Position numbers and translations under genes: made by a program | Shown here: one piece after another, positions 1 to 9,495 of the stretch | How the letters are laid out: every line of letters begins with the position of its first letter | How positions within the stretch are numbered: position 1 is the stretch's first letter | Notes under the pieces: model-generated | What the model was told of the DNA's origin: nothing | The model's database searches: none | Seen by the model: only the letters and a program-made list of their open reading frames with translations | Origin: Actinoplanes italicus | Lineage (GTDB): Bacteria; Actinomycetota; Actinomycetes; Mycobacteriales; Micromonosporaceae | NCBI RefSeq assembly: GCF_003001815.1 | Contig: NZ_PVMZ01000004.1 | Coordinates: 186,001 to 250,000, forward strand | DNA length: 64,000 bases | Direction of reading: 5' to 3'

Positions 1-1143
1 TTGCGCGGCGACGGCCTGCAGCTGGGTGTCGAGGTCGTCGGGCAGTGCGGTGAGCGCGTCGCCGCGGGCGGCGTCGATGCGGCGGGCGTAGTCGTGCTGG
101 ACCTCGGTGATCCGGGTCCGCAGCCGGCCGACGACGGCGACGCGGGCGTGCTGGATCTCGGTGTTCAACCTCAACGTCCACTGCCGGGATTCGGTACGTT
201 TCCGCGCGGCCAGGGCGGCGCGTTCGGCGCGGGTCGCGGCCTGGGCGGCGGCGTCGGCGGCGGACGCCTCGACCCGCTGCCCGGCGGCGTCGCGCAGCCG
301 GGTCAGGTCGCGGTGGGCGGCGCGCAGCACGTTGGCCAGGCGCAGCTGGTGGCCGCGGCCGGCGAGTTCGACCAGGGCGTGCTGCAGTGCCGGCACCCGG
401 GACTCGGCGGCGAGGGTGTCGCGGGTCGCGGGGCCGGCGGTCAGGGCGAGTTCGGCGAGCCGGGACGACACCGGGTACCAGGGTGCGGCCGCGAAGCGGG
501 GGGCGTGGGCCTGCAGCAGGGCCCGGTTGTCCTCGGCGATGGTGCGCCACTGCCCGAAGGCGTCGATCTTGGTGAGGGCGAACACGACGGCGTCGACGCG
601 TTCGGTGGCGGCGGCCAGGAAGTCGAGTTCCGGCTGCGACAGCGGCGCGGACGCGTCGGCGACGAACAGCAGGGCCGTGCCGCGGCGCACCGCGTCGAGG
701 GCGATGGTGGCGTGCACCGGGTCCAGGCCGCCGGCGCCGGGGGTGTCGAGCAGGGTCAGGTACTGCAGCAGCGGCGCCGGGTGGGTGACCTCGATGCGGC
801 GGGCCCGCTGCCGGCCGCGGGCCCACTGCTGCAGGTCGTCGACGGGCACCTCCTCGCCGCCGGGCAGCCAGGCGGTGGCCGCGAACGCGGGACCGGGGGT
901 GAAGTGCAGGTAGGCGGCGGTGGTGACGGCGGCGTCGACCGGTGACAGGCCGGGCACCCCGAGCAGGGCGTTGATCAGGGAACTCTTGCCGCGTTTGGTT
1001 TCGCCGACGACGACCACGCCGGGCCGGGTCAGGTGCGCGCGGCGCAGCTCGGCCAGGTCGGCGGCGGCGTCCGGGTCGGCGGTACGCAGGTAGGACATGG
1101 TGTCGCGTACGGCGGAGTCCAGCACGGTGGTCAGGTCCTGCAC
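1..1143 (-). CDS. Dynamin-like GTPase, 3' end beyond window (partial)
   Basis: Large membrane-remodelling type GTPase; only the N-terminal ~380 residues are in the window. A GTG start at 1143 is supported by AGGAGG seven bases upstream. The P-loop is GETKRGKSS (about residue 43), the switch-II motif DTPG is followed by a glycine-rich turn, and the G4 motif reads TKID. After the G domain the protein becomes long, Arg/Ala/Glu-rich and helical, as expected for a stalk. It overlaps the end of the upstream GTPase gene by 13 bp, so the two are probably translationally coupled. Side-by-side dynamin-like genes occur in actinobacteria (Streptomyces DynA/DynB, mycobacterial IniA/IniC). The P-loop resembles the IniA side as I remember it. 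Family is firm; the orthologue is an inference. Confidence 0.85.
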   Translation of the reverse strand, partial: MQDLTTVLDSAVRDTMSYLRTADPDAAADLAELRRAHLTRPGVVVVGETKRGKSSLINALLGVPGLSPVDAAVTTAAYLHFTPGPAFAATAWLPGGEEVPVDDLQQWARGRQRARRIEVTHPAPLLQYLTLLDTPGAGGLDPVHATIALDAVRRGTALLFVADASAPLSQPELDFLAAATERVDAVVFALTKIDAFGQWRTIAEDNRALLQAHAPRFAAAPWYPVSSRLAELALTAGPATRDTLAAESRVPALQHALVELAGRGHQLRLANVLRAAHRDLTRLRDAAGQRVEASAADAAAQAATRAERAALAARKRTESRQWTLRLNTEIQHARVAVVGRLRTRITEVQHDYARRIDAARGDALTALPDDLDTQLQAVAAQ

Positions 1144-2603
1144 CGGCGCACCTCCTGGGCGAGCAGATGGAAGCCGCGGTGGGCGACGTGGGCGATGCGG
1201 GCCTGGGCGGGCCCGGCGCCGTCGACGGCGTAGGCGCGCCAGCGGCCGGCCGCGGCGACCGCCGCCGACGCCAGCGCGGCCGGGTCGGCTGCGGGCAGCG
1301 AGAGGATCCAGCGTGGATCGTCGGAGGTGGCCAGCCGGATCAGCTCCTGCTCCCAGCCGGCGGGTAGCGGCACGGTGCCGGTCGCGGCGCGCTGCGCGGC
1401 GTCGAGCAGCCGCAGCCGGTGGTAGGCCGGATCACGCAGCGCGCCTTCGATCGCGTCGCGTACGACGCTGCGGGAACGCTGGTCGAGGGAGGCGAGGCGT
1501 TCCAGGCGGGTCAGTGCCCAGCCGGCTTTGATGGCGTCGGAGCGCCAGCGGAACGTCTGGTCGACGGTGGCGGTCAGCCGGGCCAGCCCGGACGCCGCCG
1601 ACAGCCGGCGTACCAGTTCGCCGGTGCCCAGCCGCGGGTCGGCGGCCAGTTGCGCGCAGGCGAAGCCGATGCCGTACAGGTCGAGGCGGGTCAGCAGCCG
1701 TTCGCGCTGGCCGGCGCCGAGCGGGGCGGGCCGGGTGCGGAACAGGTCGGCCGACAGCAGCAGCAGCTGCAGGTCGGCGGGAGCCATGGCGGCGAGTGTG
1801 GCGAGGGCGTCGCGGTCGGCGCCGGTCAGCCGGCCGGCCTCGGCGGTCTCGGCCAGCAGGGCGGCGACCGGCACGACGTCACCGACGGTACGGGCCAGCA
1901 GGGCCGCCTGCTGCCGGGCCAGGGGCTCGGCCACCGGCCACGGGTCGCCGGCTCCGCCGGTGAGGGTGTCGATGCGGCCCAGCACGCCGATGGCGTTGAT
2001 CGGGCTGGTCGCCAGCCGCGCCGAGGCGACGTGGAAGGCCTCCAGGGCGCGCACGTCGTCGGCGCGCACGGCCTGGGTGAACACGTAGACGACCGCTTCC
2101 GCGGCGGTGATCTCCCCGGCGGAGTCGTCGTCGATGCCGACGGCCTGTTCGGCGCGGGCGCTGCCGGCGGTGTCGGTCGAGGCCAGGCCGGGGGTGTCGA
2201 CGACGGTCAGGTCCCGCAGCCGGTCACTGGTCAGGGCGACGTCGACGTAGGCGATACGGGCCGCGGGCACACCGAGGCGGGCCGGGACCATGCCGTCCTC
2301 GTCCAGCGGCAGGCTGCGCCGGTCACCGTCGCGGGTGACCACGTCGATGCGGTCGGCGGGCCCGTAACGGAACCGGGTGACCACGCGGGTGCACTCGCCG
2401 GCCGCCGTGGGGGCGACACGACGGCCGATCATGGCGTTGACTAGTGTCGACTTTCCGGCTTTCAGACGGCCCGCGATCGCCACCCGTAACGGATCGTGAA
2501 GGCGATTACTGATCCGCCGGACCTGTTGACCAGCATCGGAGGAAACCCGGGTGACGATCTCGTGACACAGAGTCGCGATGCCGGAGGTGAGTGGGCCGGT
2601 CAC
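1131..2603 (-). CDS. Dynamin-like GTPase, IniC-type
   Basis: A 490-residue GTPase that probably acts at the membrane with its downstream partner. The G1 motif is GRLKAGKST near residue 45, a Thr-containing switch I follows (GECTRVVT), and G3 is DTPG near residue 135. The G4 position is degenerate (GRID in place of N/TKxD), as in several bacterial dynamin-like proteins. The C-terminal half is Ala/Leu/Arg-rich helix. Length is close to mycobacterial IniC (about 490). The GTG start at 2603 is the most upstream in frame. It is divergent from the LuxR regulator at 2768, sharing a 164-bp promoter region, and its stop overlaps the start of the second GTPase by 13 bp. Partner interaction is inferred from coupling. 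Confidence 0.85.
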   Translation of the reverse strand: MTGPLTSGIATLCHEIVTRVSSDAGQQVRRISNRLHDPLRVAIAGRLKAGKSTLVNAMIGRRVAPTAAGECTRVVTRFRYGPADRIDVVTRDGDRRSLPLDEDGMVPARLGVPAARIAYVDVALTSDRLRDLTVVDTPGLASTDTAGSARAEQAVGIDDDSAGEITAAEAVVYVFTQAVRADDVRALEAFHVASARLATSPINAIGVLGRIDTLTGGAGDPWPVAEPLARQQAALLARTVGDVVPVAALLAETAEAGRLTGADRDALATLAAMAPADLQLLLLSADLFRTRPAPLGAGQRERLLTRLDLYGIGFACAQLAADPRLGTGELVRRLSAASGLARLTATVDQTFRWRSDAIKAGWALTRLERLASLDQRSRSVVRDAIEGALRDPAYHRLRLLDAAQRAATGTVPLPAGWEQELIRLATSDDPRWILSLPAADPAALASAAVAAAGRWRAYAVDGAGPAQARIAHVAHRGFHLLAQEVRRCRT

Positions 2604-2767
2604 ATCGACTCGTCAGCGCAGCACACCGTCGGCGACAATGTGCGTATCGCGGCAGTCGGCGTCACGGAAAGGCCCTCCTGTTGGTCACCGCAGTTTCGCA
2701 GTAGAGCCTACGGACGCATCCGCCGCGACCGGGATCCCGATATCGTGCCAGTGAAGGGGGAGCGCAG

Positions 2768-5254
2768 GTGACGGACGAGCCAGAACAGGCCGCCCGCACC
2801 GCGTTGCGCCACGGACCCGCCCTCGTCGTGCTCACCGGCCCGCCCGGCTGCGGCCGCAGCACCCTGCTGCGCCGCATCGCCGCCGCCGTCGGTGGCCCCG
2901 CCCACCTCGGCGGTGGCCTGGCCATGCTGTCGAACGTCCCGGCCCTCGCGTTGTCGCGGGCCGTGCGCGCCCGGCTGCCCGCCGACGACGTGCCGCTGCT
3001 GGCCGAAGCCGTGCGCTCCCGCGTGCGCAGCGGGCTGCTGGTGCTCGACGACCTGCAGCACGCCGACCCGGCCACCCTGGCCGCACTGCCGCATCTGGCC
3101 CGCACCTGCCGGGTCCTGGTCGCGCTGCGCACCCCGCACCGGCTCAGCGACGCGCTGGCCGACGTCCTGCGGCAGGCCGCGACCGTGTGGCTGCCCGTGC
3201 CGCCGCTGACCGGCGAGCAGGCGAGCACCCTGGCCCGGCAGACCGCCGGCGGTCTCAGCGACGCCACCGCCGCCGCGGTCGCCGCCCGCGCCGGCGGCAA
3301 CCCCCTGGCCGTCATCGCCCTGGCCCGGCAGGCCGCCTCCGGCCGCGCCCCGATCGGCGAGGACATCGACCAGGTCGCCTACGCCATCGCCGCCGCCCTG
3401 GCCGACCTGTCGCGCCCGGCACGGACCGCGCTGGCCGCGCTCGGCCTGCTCGGCCGGCCCGCCGTCCCGGCACTGCTGGGCACCGGCGCCGCCGAGCTGC
3501 TGGCCGCCGGCCTGGTCACCGCCGAAGCCGGCGGCTCACTGCTGCCGGTGTCGGCGTACGTCGCCGAGACCGCCGCCGGCCTGCTCGACACCGACGCCCG
3601 CGCCGACCTGCACGGCCGGCTCGCCGAACTCACCCCACCGGCCGAAGCCGCACGGCACCTGGCCGCCGCCGGCGACACCGCCGGCGCGTACCGCAAGGCG
3701 CTGGCCGCCGCCGACCGGGCCGCCGGCGCCGAACGTGCCGCGCTGCTGCTGTTCGCCTGCGGCCTGCCGGCCGCCGTCGACCCGCGCGTGCGGCTGGCCG
3801 CCGCCGACGCCGCCCTGGCCACCGGCCGCGCCGCCGACGCCGCCGACGTGCTGCGCCCGCTGGCCGCCACCGCGGCCGTGGCCCCCGGCGCCGCCGCCGA
3901 CCCGCTCGCCCTGGAAGCGGCTGTGCTGCGCGGCGAGGCCCTGCTGCAGGCCGGCGACCCGGCCGCCGCCCGCGACAGCGTGCGCCCGGTACCCGACACC
4001 GCCACGGCGAGCGTCGTGGCCGCCCGTGACCGGGTCGTGCTGCTGTGCGCGCTGGCCAGCGAACCGATGGGCGCCCTCGAACTCGCCGACAAGATCGCCG
4101 TACGGCATCCGCAGCCGACCCCCGGCATCCTCGCCGCGCTGGCCGCGGTCCGCGCCACGCACCGGCTACCCGGCTGGGACAGCGCCCTGCAGGCCGCCGC
4201 CGGCACCGGTGACCCGCTGATCGCCCGCTGGTCGGCGTGGCTGCTCGTCGAACACCTCGGCGCCGAAGGCCGGCTCGTCGACGCCGCCGCGGCCGCCCTG
4301 CACGCCGCCACCGCCGCCGGCGACGCGCTCGCGTACGGCTGGCAGACCCGGTTCCTGGCCGTCGCCGACTGGGCGCTGGCGCTGCACGGCCCCGACTTCC
4401 CGCCCGAACTGTCCTGGGACGGCACCGACGGGGTGCTGCGCCGCGCCGCGAACCTCACCGACCGGGCCCTGCCCGACCAGGCCCGCGCCTACGCCACCGC
4501 CGCGACCGCCCTGATCGAGGCCGACACCGGGCTGCTCGCCGCCGCCCGCGCCCGGCTGCAGACCGCCCCCGCCCACCCGGCCGCCGCCTGGGTCGCCCGC
4601 GAGGCCGCCTGGCTCGACGGGCAACCCGACCGGGCCACCGCAGCCCCCGCCGACGCCGGGTTCGGGCTGCTCGCCGGCCTGCACGCCATCACCGCCCGCT
4701 GGGCCGCCTACGACCTGGGCCTGCCCGGCAACACCGCCATCCCCGTCGACCTGCCCGTACCCGCCCGGCGCACCCTCACCGCCTGGGCCGTCGGCGCCGG
4801 CCTCGACACCGCCGCCGACAGCTGGCAGCCGGTCGCCCTGCGCGAACAGGTCCGCTGCCTGATCGCCGCCGGCCTGACCAGCGGCGACCGTGACGCCGCC
4901 GTCACCGCCCTGCTGCGCGCCGAACAACTCGCCGACACCGCCGGGCTCACCGTCCTGGCCGGCCGGGCCCGGCGCGGCCTGCGCCGCCACCAGATCCAGC
5001 GCGACACCCGCAGCCCCCGTTCCGACGGCCGGCTCACCCGCCGCGAACTGGACGTGCTGCGCCTGGTCGCCGCCGGCGAACCGACCCGCCGCATCGCCGG
5101 GCAGCTCGGCATCAGCGCCGAAACCGTCGACACCCACATCCGCGCGAGCATGCGCAAACTCGGAGCACGCACCCGGACCGAGGCCGCCGCACTGGCCTTC
5201 GCCACCACCCCGGCGAGACCCGAACCCTTCGACACCCACGAGGATGGCCGGTGA
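2768..5254 (+). CDS. LuxR-family regulator with N-terminal ATPase domain
   Basis: An 828-residue LAL-like cytoplasmic transcription regulator. A Walker A motif (GPPGCGRST) lies near residue 24 and a Walker B-like LVLDDLQ near residue 80. A long Ala-rich helical middle region is probably TPR-like. The C-terminal LuxR helix-turn-helix (residues about 755-815) begins LTRRELDVLRLVAAGE and contains IAGQLGISAETVDTHI. The GTG start at 2768 has GGGGGAG upstream. It overlaps the next gene by 4 nt (GTGA), so the two are probably co-translated. Effector and target genes are unknown; the divergent dynamin pair is a candidate target by position only. Confidence 0.88.
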   Translation: MTDEPEQAARTALRHGPALVVLTGPPGCGRSTLLRRIAAAVGGPAHLGGGLAMLSNVPALALSRAVRARLPADDVPLLAEAVRSRVRSGLLVLDDLQHADPATLAALPHLARTCRVLVALRTPHRLSDALADVLRQAATVWLPVPPLTGEQASTLARQTAGGLSDATAAAVAARAGGNPLAVIALARQAASGRAPIGEDIDQVAYAIAAALADLSRPARTALAALGLLGRPAVPALLGTGAAELLAAGLVTAEAGGSLLPVSAYVAETAAGLLDTDARADLHGRLAELTPPAEAARHLAAAGDTAGAYRKALAAADRAAGAERAALLLFACGLPAAVDPRVRLAAADAALATGRAADAADVLRPLAATAAVAPGAAADPLALEAAVLRGEALLQAGDPAAARDSVRPVPDTATASVVAARDRVVLLCALASEPMGALELADKIAVRHPQPTPGILAALAAVRATHRLPGWDSALQAAAGTGDPLIARWSAWLLVEHLGAEGRLVDAAAAALHAATAAGDALAYGWQTRFLAVADWALALHGPDFPPELSWDGTDGVLRRAANLTDRALPDQARAYATAATALIEADTGLLAAARARLQTAPAHPAAAWVAREAAWLDGQPDRATAAPADAGFGLLAGLHAITARWAAYDLGLPGNTAIPVDLPVPARRTLTAWAVGAGLDTAADSWQPVALREQVRCLIAAGLTSGDRDAAVTALLRAEQLADTAGLTVLAGRARRGLRRHQIQRDTRSPRSDGRLTRRELDVLRLVAAGEPTRRIAGQLGISAETVDTHIRASMRKLGARTRTEAAALAFATTPARPEPFDTHEDGR

Positions 5255-5787
5255 TACGACAGCCCGACGACGCTCCACGCCACGTAGTAGCCACCACGTC
5301 CGAGGCCGAGACCGTCCTGCGGCGGCTGGCCCGCGATGGCTGGACCGCCCGGGCCGGATTCGCCCTGCCCGACCCCTCCTGGGACGTCGGCGCCGCCCAC
5401 CTGGTGCTGCACGGCCGTATCGGCGACGACGACCTCGAATCCGCGCAACTCGCCGTCCTCGCCGCGGCCCGCGGCGCCGGCATCGTCGCCGTCTGCGACC
5501 CCGAATCGGGCGCCGGGCGTGCCCTGATCGACGACCTGTCACGCCTGGGCCCGGTACACCGCGGCATCGACGGCTCCGACCTGATCGCCAACCTCATCCC
5601 CGAACAACGGGCCCTGCTCGACCGGCTCGCCGCCGGCGACACCATCGCCGCCGCCGCGGCCGCCGAATTCCTGTCCCTGCGCACCGCCAACCGCCGCATC
5701 GCCGAGGCCCGAGCCCTTTTCGGGGTACGCACCACGCGCGAAGCCGTCCTGGCCTACCTGCGCCAGCGGCAGCGCTCACCCGAGTAA
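5251..5787 (+). CDS. Small LuxR-like DNA-binding protein coupled to the ATPase regulator
   Basis: A 178-residue protein whose GTG start lies inside the stop of the upstream LuxR ATPase gene (GTGA overlap). The N-terminal ~115 residues look like a degenerate receiver or flavodoxin-like alpha/beta fold (VLHGRIGDDD and IVAVCDPESG segments), without a convincing phospho-acceptor Asp set. The C-terminal ~60 residues resemble a LuxR-type helix-turn-helix: LIPEQRALLDRLAAGDTI, then a recognition-helix-like LSLRTANRRIAEAR. It may modulate or dimerise with the large regulator. Family assignment is tentative; the coupling is seen directly. Confidence 0.7.
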   Translation: MIRQPDDAPRHVVATTSEAETVLRRLARDGWTARAGFALPDPSWDVGAAHLVLHGRIGDDDLESAQLAVLAAARGAGIVAVCDPESGAGRALIDDLSRLGPVHRGIDGSDLIANLIPEQRALLDRLAAGDTIAAAAAAEFLSLRTANRRIAEARALFGVRTTREAVLAYLRQRQRSPE

Positions 5788-6024
5788 CGACATCAGCGCG
5801 CCGGGCCCTCGTCGCGCACCAGCAACAGCCCCGCCGCCCTCCGCCGATGCCCCCGCGGACCGCCCCCGCCGGCCGGATTCGCAGGCCCGGCACCACCGCG
5901 CGCCCTACGCCGAACGGTGCACGCCCGTACTCCCCGGGCGCAGCCGGCAGTGACGCCACCGGGACGACGCGTGCCGTACCGCCTTCTCCCTAACGTCGGG
6001 CCGACCGACAACGAGGAGGCCCCG

Positions 6025-6696
6025 ATGCGCACCCCGATCGAACGCCGCAGCACCCTGGTTCTCGCCGCCCTCGGCGGGTACGTGCTGTTCACCGGCGCCG
6101 CCGACCTGGCCAACCCCGGCTGGAGCCCGGTGGAGACGATGGTCAGCCACTATGTGCACGCCCGGGCCGGCCGGCTGATCCCGGCCGGGCTGCTCAGCCT
6201 CGCCGCCGCCACCGCACTGCTGCTGACCCTGCTGACCCGGACCGCCGCCGGCACCCGGACCGGGCGGTGGCTGCTCGGCGCCTTCACGGCCGCGCTGGTC
6301 ACCGGCGCGGTGTTCCCGGCCGACCCGTACGGCCGGTGGGATCAGCCGCCGACGGTCCCCGGGATGCTGCACGGCACCGCCGCGATGGTCGCGTTCCTGA
6401 CCCTGCCGGTCGCGGCGATCCTGCTCACCCGCACCTGGCGGCGCGACCCGCGATGGCAGCCGGTCACCCGGGCGCTGACCGTCACCGCGGCGCTGAGCGC
6501 CGTCACCTGCGCGGTGCTGGCGGTGCTGTTCGCCGACGTCACCGACGGCCCGTCGCTGACCGTCGGCGCGTACGAGAGCCTGATCGGCCTGGCCGAACGC
6601 CTGACCCTGTGGAGCTTCGTCGCGTGGCTCGCCGCCGCCGCGGCCGGACTGCCACGGCTGGCCCGGCAGCCCACCGGCGAGCACGTCACCCGGTGA
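6025..6696 (+). CDS. DUF998 family membrane protein
   Basis: A 223-residue integral membrane protein with about six hydrophobic segments. The early SPVETMVSHYVHARAGRLIP motif is typical of DUF998 proteins, in which a conserved Ser/Asp loop follows TM1, and FPADPYG follows a later TM. The ATG at 6025 has GAGGAGG five bases upstream, which decides the start against longer in-frame extensions. The biochemical role is not known. It is one of three DUF998 proteins in this window (also 8807 and 16905). A CPT-like kinase gene follows 38 bp downstream in the same direction, possibly co-transcribed. Confidence 0.8.
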   Translation: MRTPIERRSTLVLAALGGYVLFTGAADLANPGWSPVETMVSHYVHARAGRLIPAGLLSLAAATALLLTLLTRTAAGTRTGRWLLGAFTAALVTGAVFPADPYGRWDQPPTVPGMLHGTAAMVAFLTLPVAAILLTRTWRRDPRWQPVTRALTVTAALSAVTCAVLAVLFADVTDGPSLTVGAYESLIGLAERLTLWSFVAWLAAAAAGLPRLARQPTGEHVTR

Positions 6697-6734
6697 CGTC
6701 CACGCCGGACGCTCGCGGCTGCCAGGATGGGCTC

Positions 6735-7310
6735 ATGCCATCGGTCGTGTTCCTCAACGGCGCGTCCTGCGCGGGCAAGACCACCCTCGGGCGTGCCCTG
6801 CAGGACCTGACCGCGCAGCCGTACCTGCTGCTGGGCCTGGACACCTGCTTCGCGATGGTGCCCGACCGGTGGGCCGGCGGCCCGCGCGGCGAGTTGCGGC
6901 ACCTCGGGTTCGCCTACGACCGGCTCAGCGACGACGGCGGCCATGCGATGCTGCGCATCACCTACGGCAGTGACGGGCTGCGGATGATGGCCGGCTTCCA
7001 CCGGGCCGTCGCCGCGCTGCTCACCGCCGGGAACCCGGTCATCGTCGACGAGATGCTGCTCGGCGCCGACGTGCGCGACGACTGGCTGACGGTGCTGCGG
7101 CCGTGGCGGCCGCTGCTGGTCGGCGTGTTCTGCGACGACGACGAACTCGCCCGCCGTGAACACGCCCGCGGCAACCGGCCGGGCCTGGCCCGCTGGTCGG
7201 CCCGGCACGCCCACCACGGCATGAGCTACGACGTGAGCATCGACACCACGACCACGGGCCCGGCCGCCGCCGCCGAGCGGGTCGCCGCCCACCTGCCCGC
7301 CGGCGGCTGA
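6735..7310 (+). CDS. Chloramphenicol phosphotransferase-like P-loop kinase
   Basis: A 191-residue protein with an N-terminal P-loop, FLNGASCAGKTTL. It matches the chloramphenicol 3-O-phosphotransferase (CPT) family layout: P-loop, LLGLDTCF with the presumed catalytic Asp, then IVDEMLL, VGVFCDDDELARREHARGNR and a C-terminal YDVSIDTT motif. Family members transfer phosphate from ATP to a small-molecule hydroxyl. Most actinobacterial members have unknown substrates, so a resistance role should not be assumed. The ATG at 6735 is chosen because the P-loop begins within ten residues. Convergent with the MFS exporter downstream. Confidence 0.82.
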   Translation: MPSVVFLNGASCAGKTTLGRALQDLTAQPYLLLGLDTCFAMVPDRWAGGPRGELRHLGFAYDRLSDDGGHAMLRITYGSDGLRMMAGFHRAVAALLTAGNPVIVDEMLLGADVRDDWLTVLRPWRPLLVGVFCDDDELARREHARGNRPGLARWSARHAHHGMSYDVSIDTTTTGPAAAAERVAAHLPAGG

Positions 7311-7348
7311 TACCCCCGCACGCGGCTCCGCCGTCACGGCGCGGCGCG

Positions 7349-8584
7349 TCATGGCCTCGAACCGGCGGGGCGGGCAGCCCGGGCCGGGACGGTGCGGCCC
7401 AGCCGGGCCAGCGGCGACACCAGCATGATCGCGGGGGAGAGCATCATCCCGGCCGTGCAGATCAGCAGCGCGGCCCGCAGCGTCCACCGGTCGGCGAGCA
7501 GCCCGCCGAACAGCGACCCGAACGGTGTCAGCCCCATCCCGGCGAACATGATCGTCGCGGCGACCCGGCCCTGCAACGCGTCCGGCGTCAGCGCCTGCCG
7601 TACCGCGATGACGGTGACGTTGACCAGCTGCCCGAACGTGCCGGACACCAGGTTCACCGCGACCAGGGCGGCCAGGGTGCCCGCCGACGAGCCGTGCAGG
7701 GCGGGCACCGCCAGCATGGCGCCGTTGCCGATCACCGCCGCGCCGACCAGCACCGGGCCGTGCCCGAGACGCCGCGGCAGGCGCGCCGCCAGCAGCGACC
7801 CGGCCAGCGCTCCCGGGCCCACCGCGGCCAGGGTCAGGCCGATCGCGGTGGCCGACAGGCCCAGTTCCCGCGGCAGGAACAGCAGGTAGCCGGTCATCGT
7901 GGCGGCCAGGAAGAACTGGAACGCCCCCGACGCCGCGCAGATGGCCCGCAACGCGCCGTCGCCGGCCACGAACCGCAGCCCGGCCCGGATGTGCGGCCGT
8001 ACCGCCGGTGCCGGCGGTGCCGCCTCCCGGATCGGTGCGATCGCCGCCAGCGACGCCAGGAACGCGACCGCGACCGCGGCCGGGGCGAACGGCAGCGACG
8101 CCACCGCCCCGCCGACGGCCGGCCCGGCGATCTGCGCCGCCGACCGGCTCGCCTCGATCGCGCTGCCGGCCGGCAGCAGCAGGTCCCGCTCGACCAGCCG
8201 GGTCAGTGACGCCTGATAGGCGATGTCGAAGAACACCGACAACGCCCCGACCACGACGGTGACGGCCAGCAGCGCCGGCAGGCCCAGAGTGCCCGACACC
8301 GCGGCGGCACCGGTCACTGCCAGGGCCACGGCACGGCCCAGATCGGAGCAGACCATGACGGTACGGGTACGCCACCGGTCCACCCACACACCGGCGAACA
8401 GCGCGAGCAGCAGCTGCGGGGCCTGCCCGGCGGCCCGTAGCAGCCCCAGCTGGTCGGCGCCGGCGTCGAGGGTGAGCACCGCCAGCAGCGGCAGGATGGT
8501 CAGCGCGGTGTGTTCACCGAGCTGGGAGACGGTCTGACCGGCCCAGAGAAGACGAAAATCGGTACGGCGCCACAATCCCGGCAC
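7349..8584 (-). CDS. MFS transporter (EntS-like exporter family)
   Basis: A major facilitator superfamily protein of about 411 residues with some twelve hydrophobic segments. It opens WRRTDFRLLWAGQTVSQLGEH and has the loop 2-3 motif GVWVDRWRTRTVM, as in the MFS_3/enterobactin-exporter-like group. Such proteins usually export small hydrophobic compounds; the substrate here is unknown. Longer in-frame starts exist to 8611, but the GTG at 8584 has GAGGAG five bases upstream and begins next to the conserved RRTDFRLLW, so it is preferred. Divergent from the DUF998 gene at 8807, with a 222-bp intergenic region. Confidence 0.85.
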   Translation of the reverse strand: MPGLWRRTDFRLLWAGQTVSQLGEHTALTILPLLAVLTLDAGADQLGLLRAAGQAPQLLLALFAGVWVDRWRTRTVMVCSDLGRAVALAVTGAAAVSGTLGLPALLAVTVVVGALSVFFDIAYQASLTRLVERDLLLPAGSAIEASRSAAQIAGPAVGGAVASLPFAPAAVAVAFLASLAAIAPIREAAPPAPAVRPHIRAGLRFVAGDGALRAICAASGAFQFFLAATMTGYLLFLPRELGLSATAIGLTLAAVGPGALAGSLLAARLPRRLGHGPVLVGAAVIGNGAMLAVPALHGSSAGTLAALVAVNLVSGTFGQLVNVTVIAVRQALTPDALQGRVAATIMFAGMGLTPFGSLFGGLLADRWTLRAALLICTAGMMLSPAIMLVSPLARLGRTVPARAARPAGSRP

Positions 8585-8806
8585 GCGGACTCCTCGAACA
8601 GTTGCGGACACGACGAAGCTCGTGGTGCCGCACGGTTCGAAGGCGGCACGCTCAGGGCGTGCCGGGCTGACCGGGCATGACCTACCTTTCCGTGACGGGG
8701 CAGCGACCCCGGACGGTACCGGATCACGACGGCGTGAGCATCGCGAATATCAGCGGCAAGGCAGGCCGCCGGATGCCGCCGCGCGGCGGCAGGGCACAGT
8801 GGGCCC

Positions 8807-9406
8807 GTGACATCCCGGGTGCCGTGGTGGGTGCTGACATCGTCGGCGGTGGCGCCGGTCGCGCTGATCGGCGGCTGGACGCTGGCCGCGCGGCGGCAGC
8901 CGGGCGGATTCGACGGCACGGTCGAGACGATCAGCGCCCTGGCCGGCCACGGCGCCGCCGGCCGGTGGCTGATGACCGCGGCCCTGGTGTGCGTCGGGAT
9001 CTGCCATCTGGTGACCGCCGCGGGCCTGCACCCGGCGGCGCGGGCGGGCCGGGCCGTGCTCGCTGCGGGCGGCGTCGCGACGATGCTGGTCGCGGTGTTC
9101 CCGCTTCCCGTGGCGGGCCCGGCACCGGCGCACGGGGCCGCGGCCGGTCTGGCGTTCGCGGCCCTGTCGGTGTGGCCGGCGCTCGCCTGGCGCCGTCACG
9201 TCCCCGCCCCGGTGACGCTGCGCCCGCTGGTGTCGTGCGCCGCGGCGGCGGTGCTGCTCGCCCTGGTGGCCTGGTTCGCGGTCACCCTGGTGCTCGGCGG
9301 GCGGGCCGGTCTCACCGAACGCGTCGCCGCGGGCGCGCAGGCATGCTGGCCCCTGGTGGTGGCCCTGTCGAGCCGGTGGGCGGTGGCCCCGCGGCGCCGG
9401 GATTGA
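8807..9406 (+). CDS. DUF998 family membrane protein
   Basis: A 199-residue membrane protein with about six hydrophobic helices. TVETISALAGHGAAGRWLM after TM1 and VFPLPVAGPAPAHG in the middle correspond to the two conserved DUF998 loops. The GTG start at 8807 precedes TM1 by about six residues. No function is established for the family. The acyltransferase at 9496 follows in the same direction 89 bp later; a membrane-lipid connection is possible but unproven. Confidence 0.75.
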   Translation: MTSRVPWWVLTSSAVAPVALIGGWTLAARRQPGGFDGTVETISALAGHGAAGRWLMTAALVCVGICHLVTAAGLHPAARAGRAVLAAGGVATMLVAVFPLPVAGPAPAHGAAAGLAFAALSVWPALAWRRHVPAPVTLRPLVSCAAAAVLLALVAWFAVTLVLGGRAGLTERVAAGAQACWPLVVALSSRWAVAPRRRD

Positions 9407-9495
9407 CGGGCGCCGACGTCCGGGTGTCCGGGAGCCGGCGCCGCGGTGACCGGGGATGCACGACGGTCGCGCAGGCGTGCGATCATTCGGACCTG

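Noticed and set aside
8677..9495. Upstream extension of the acyltransferase frame
   Set aside because: It overlaps the DUF998 gene in another frame and translates to Arg/Gly/Pro-rich sequence; the NHxxxxD domain begins after the ATG at 9496.
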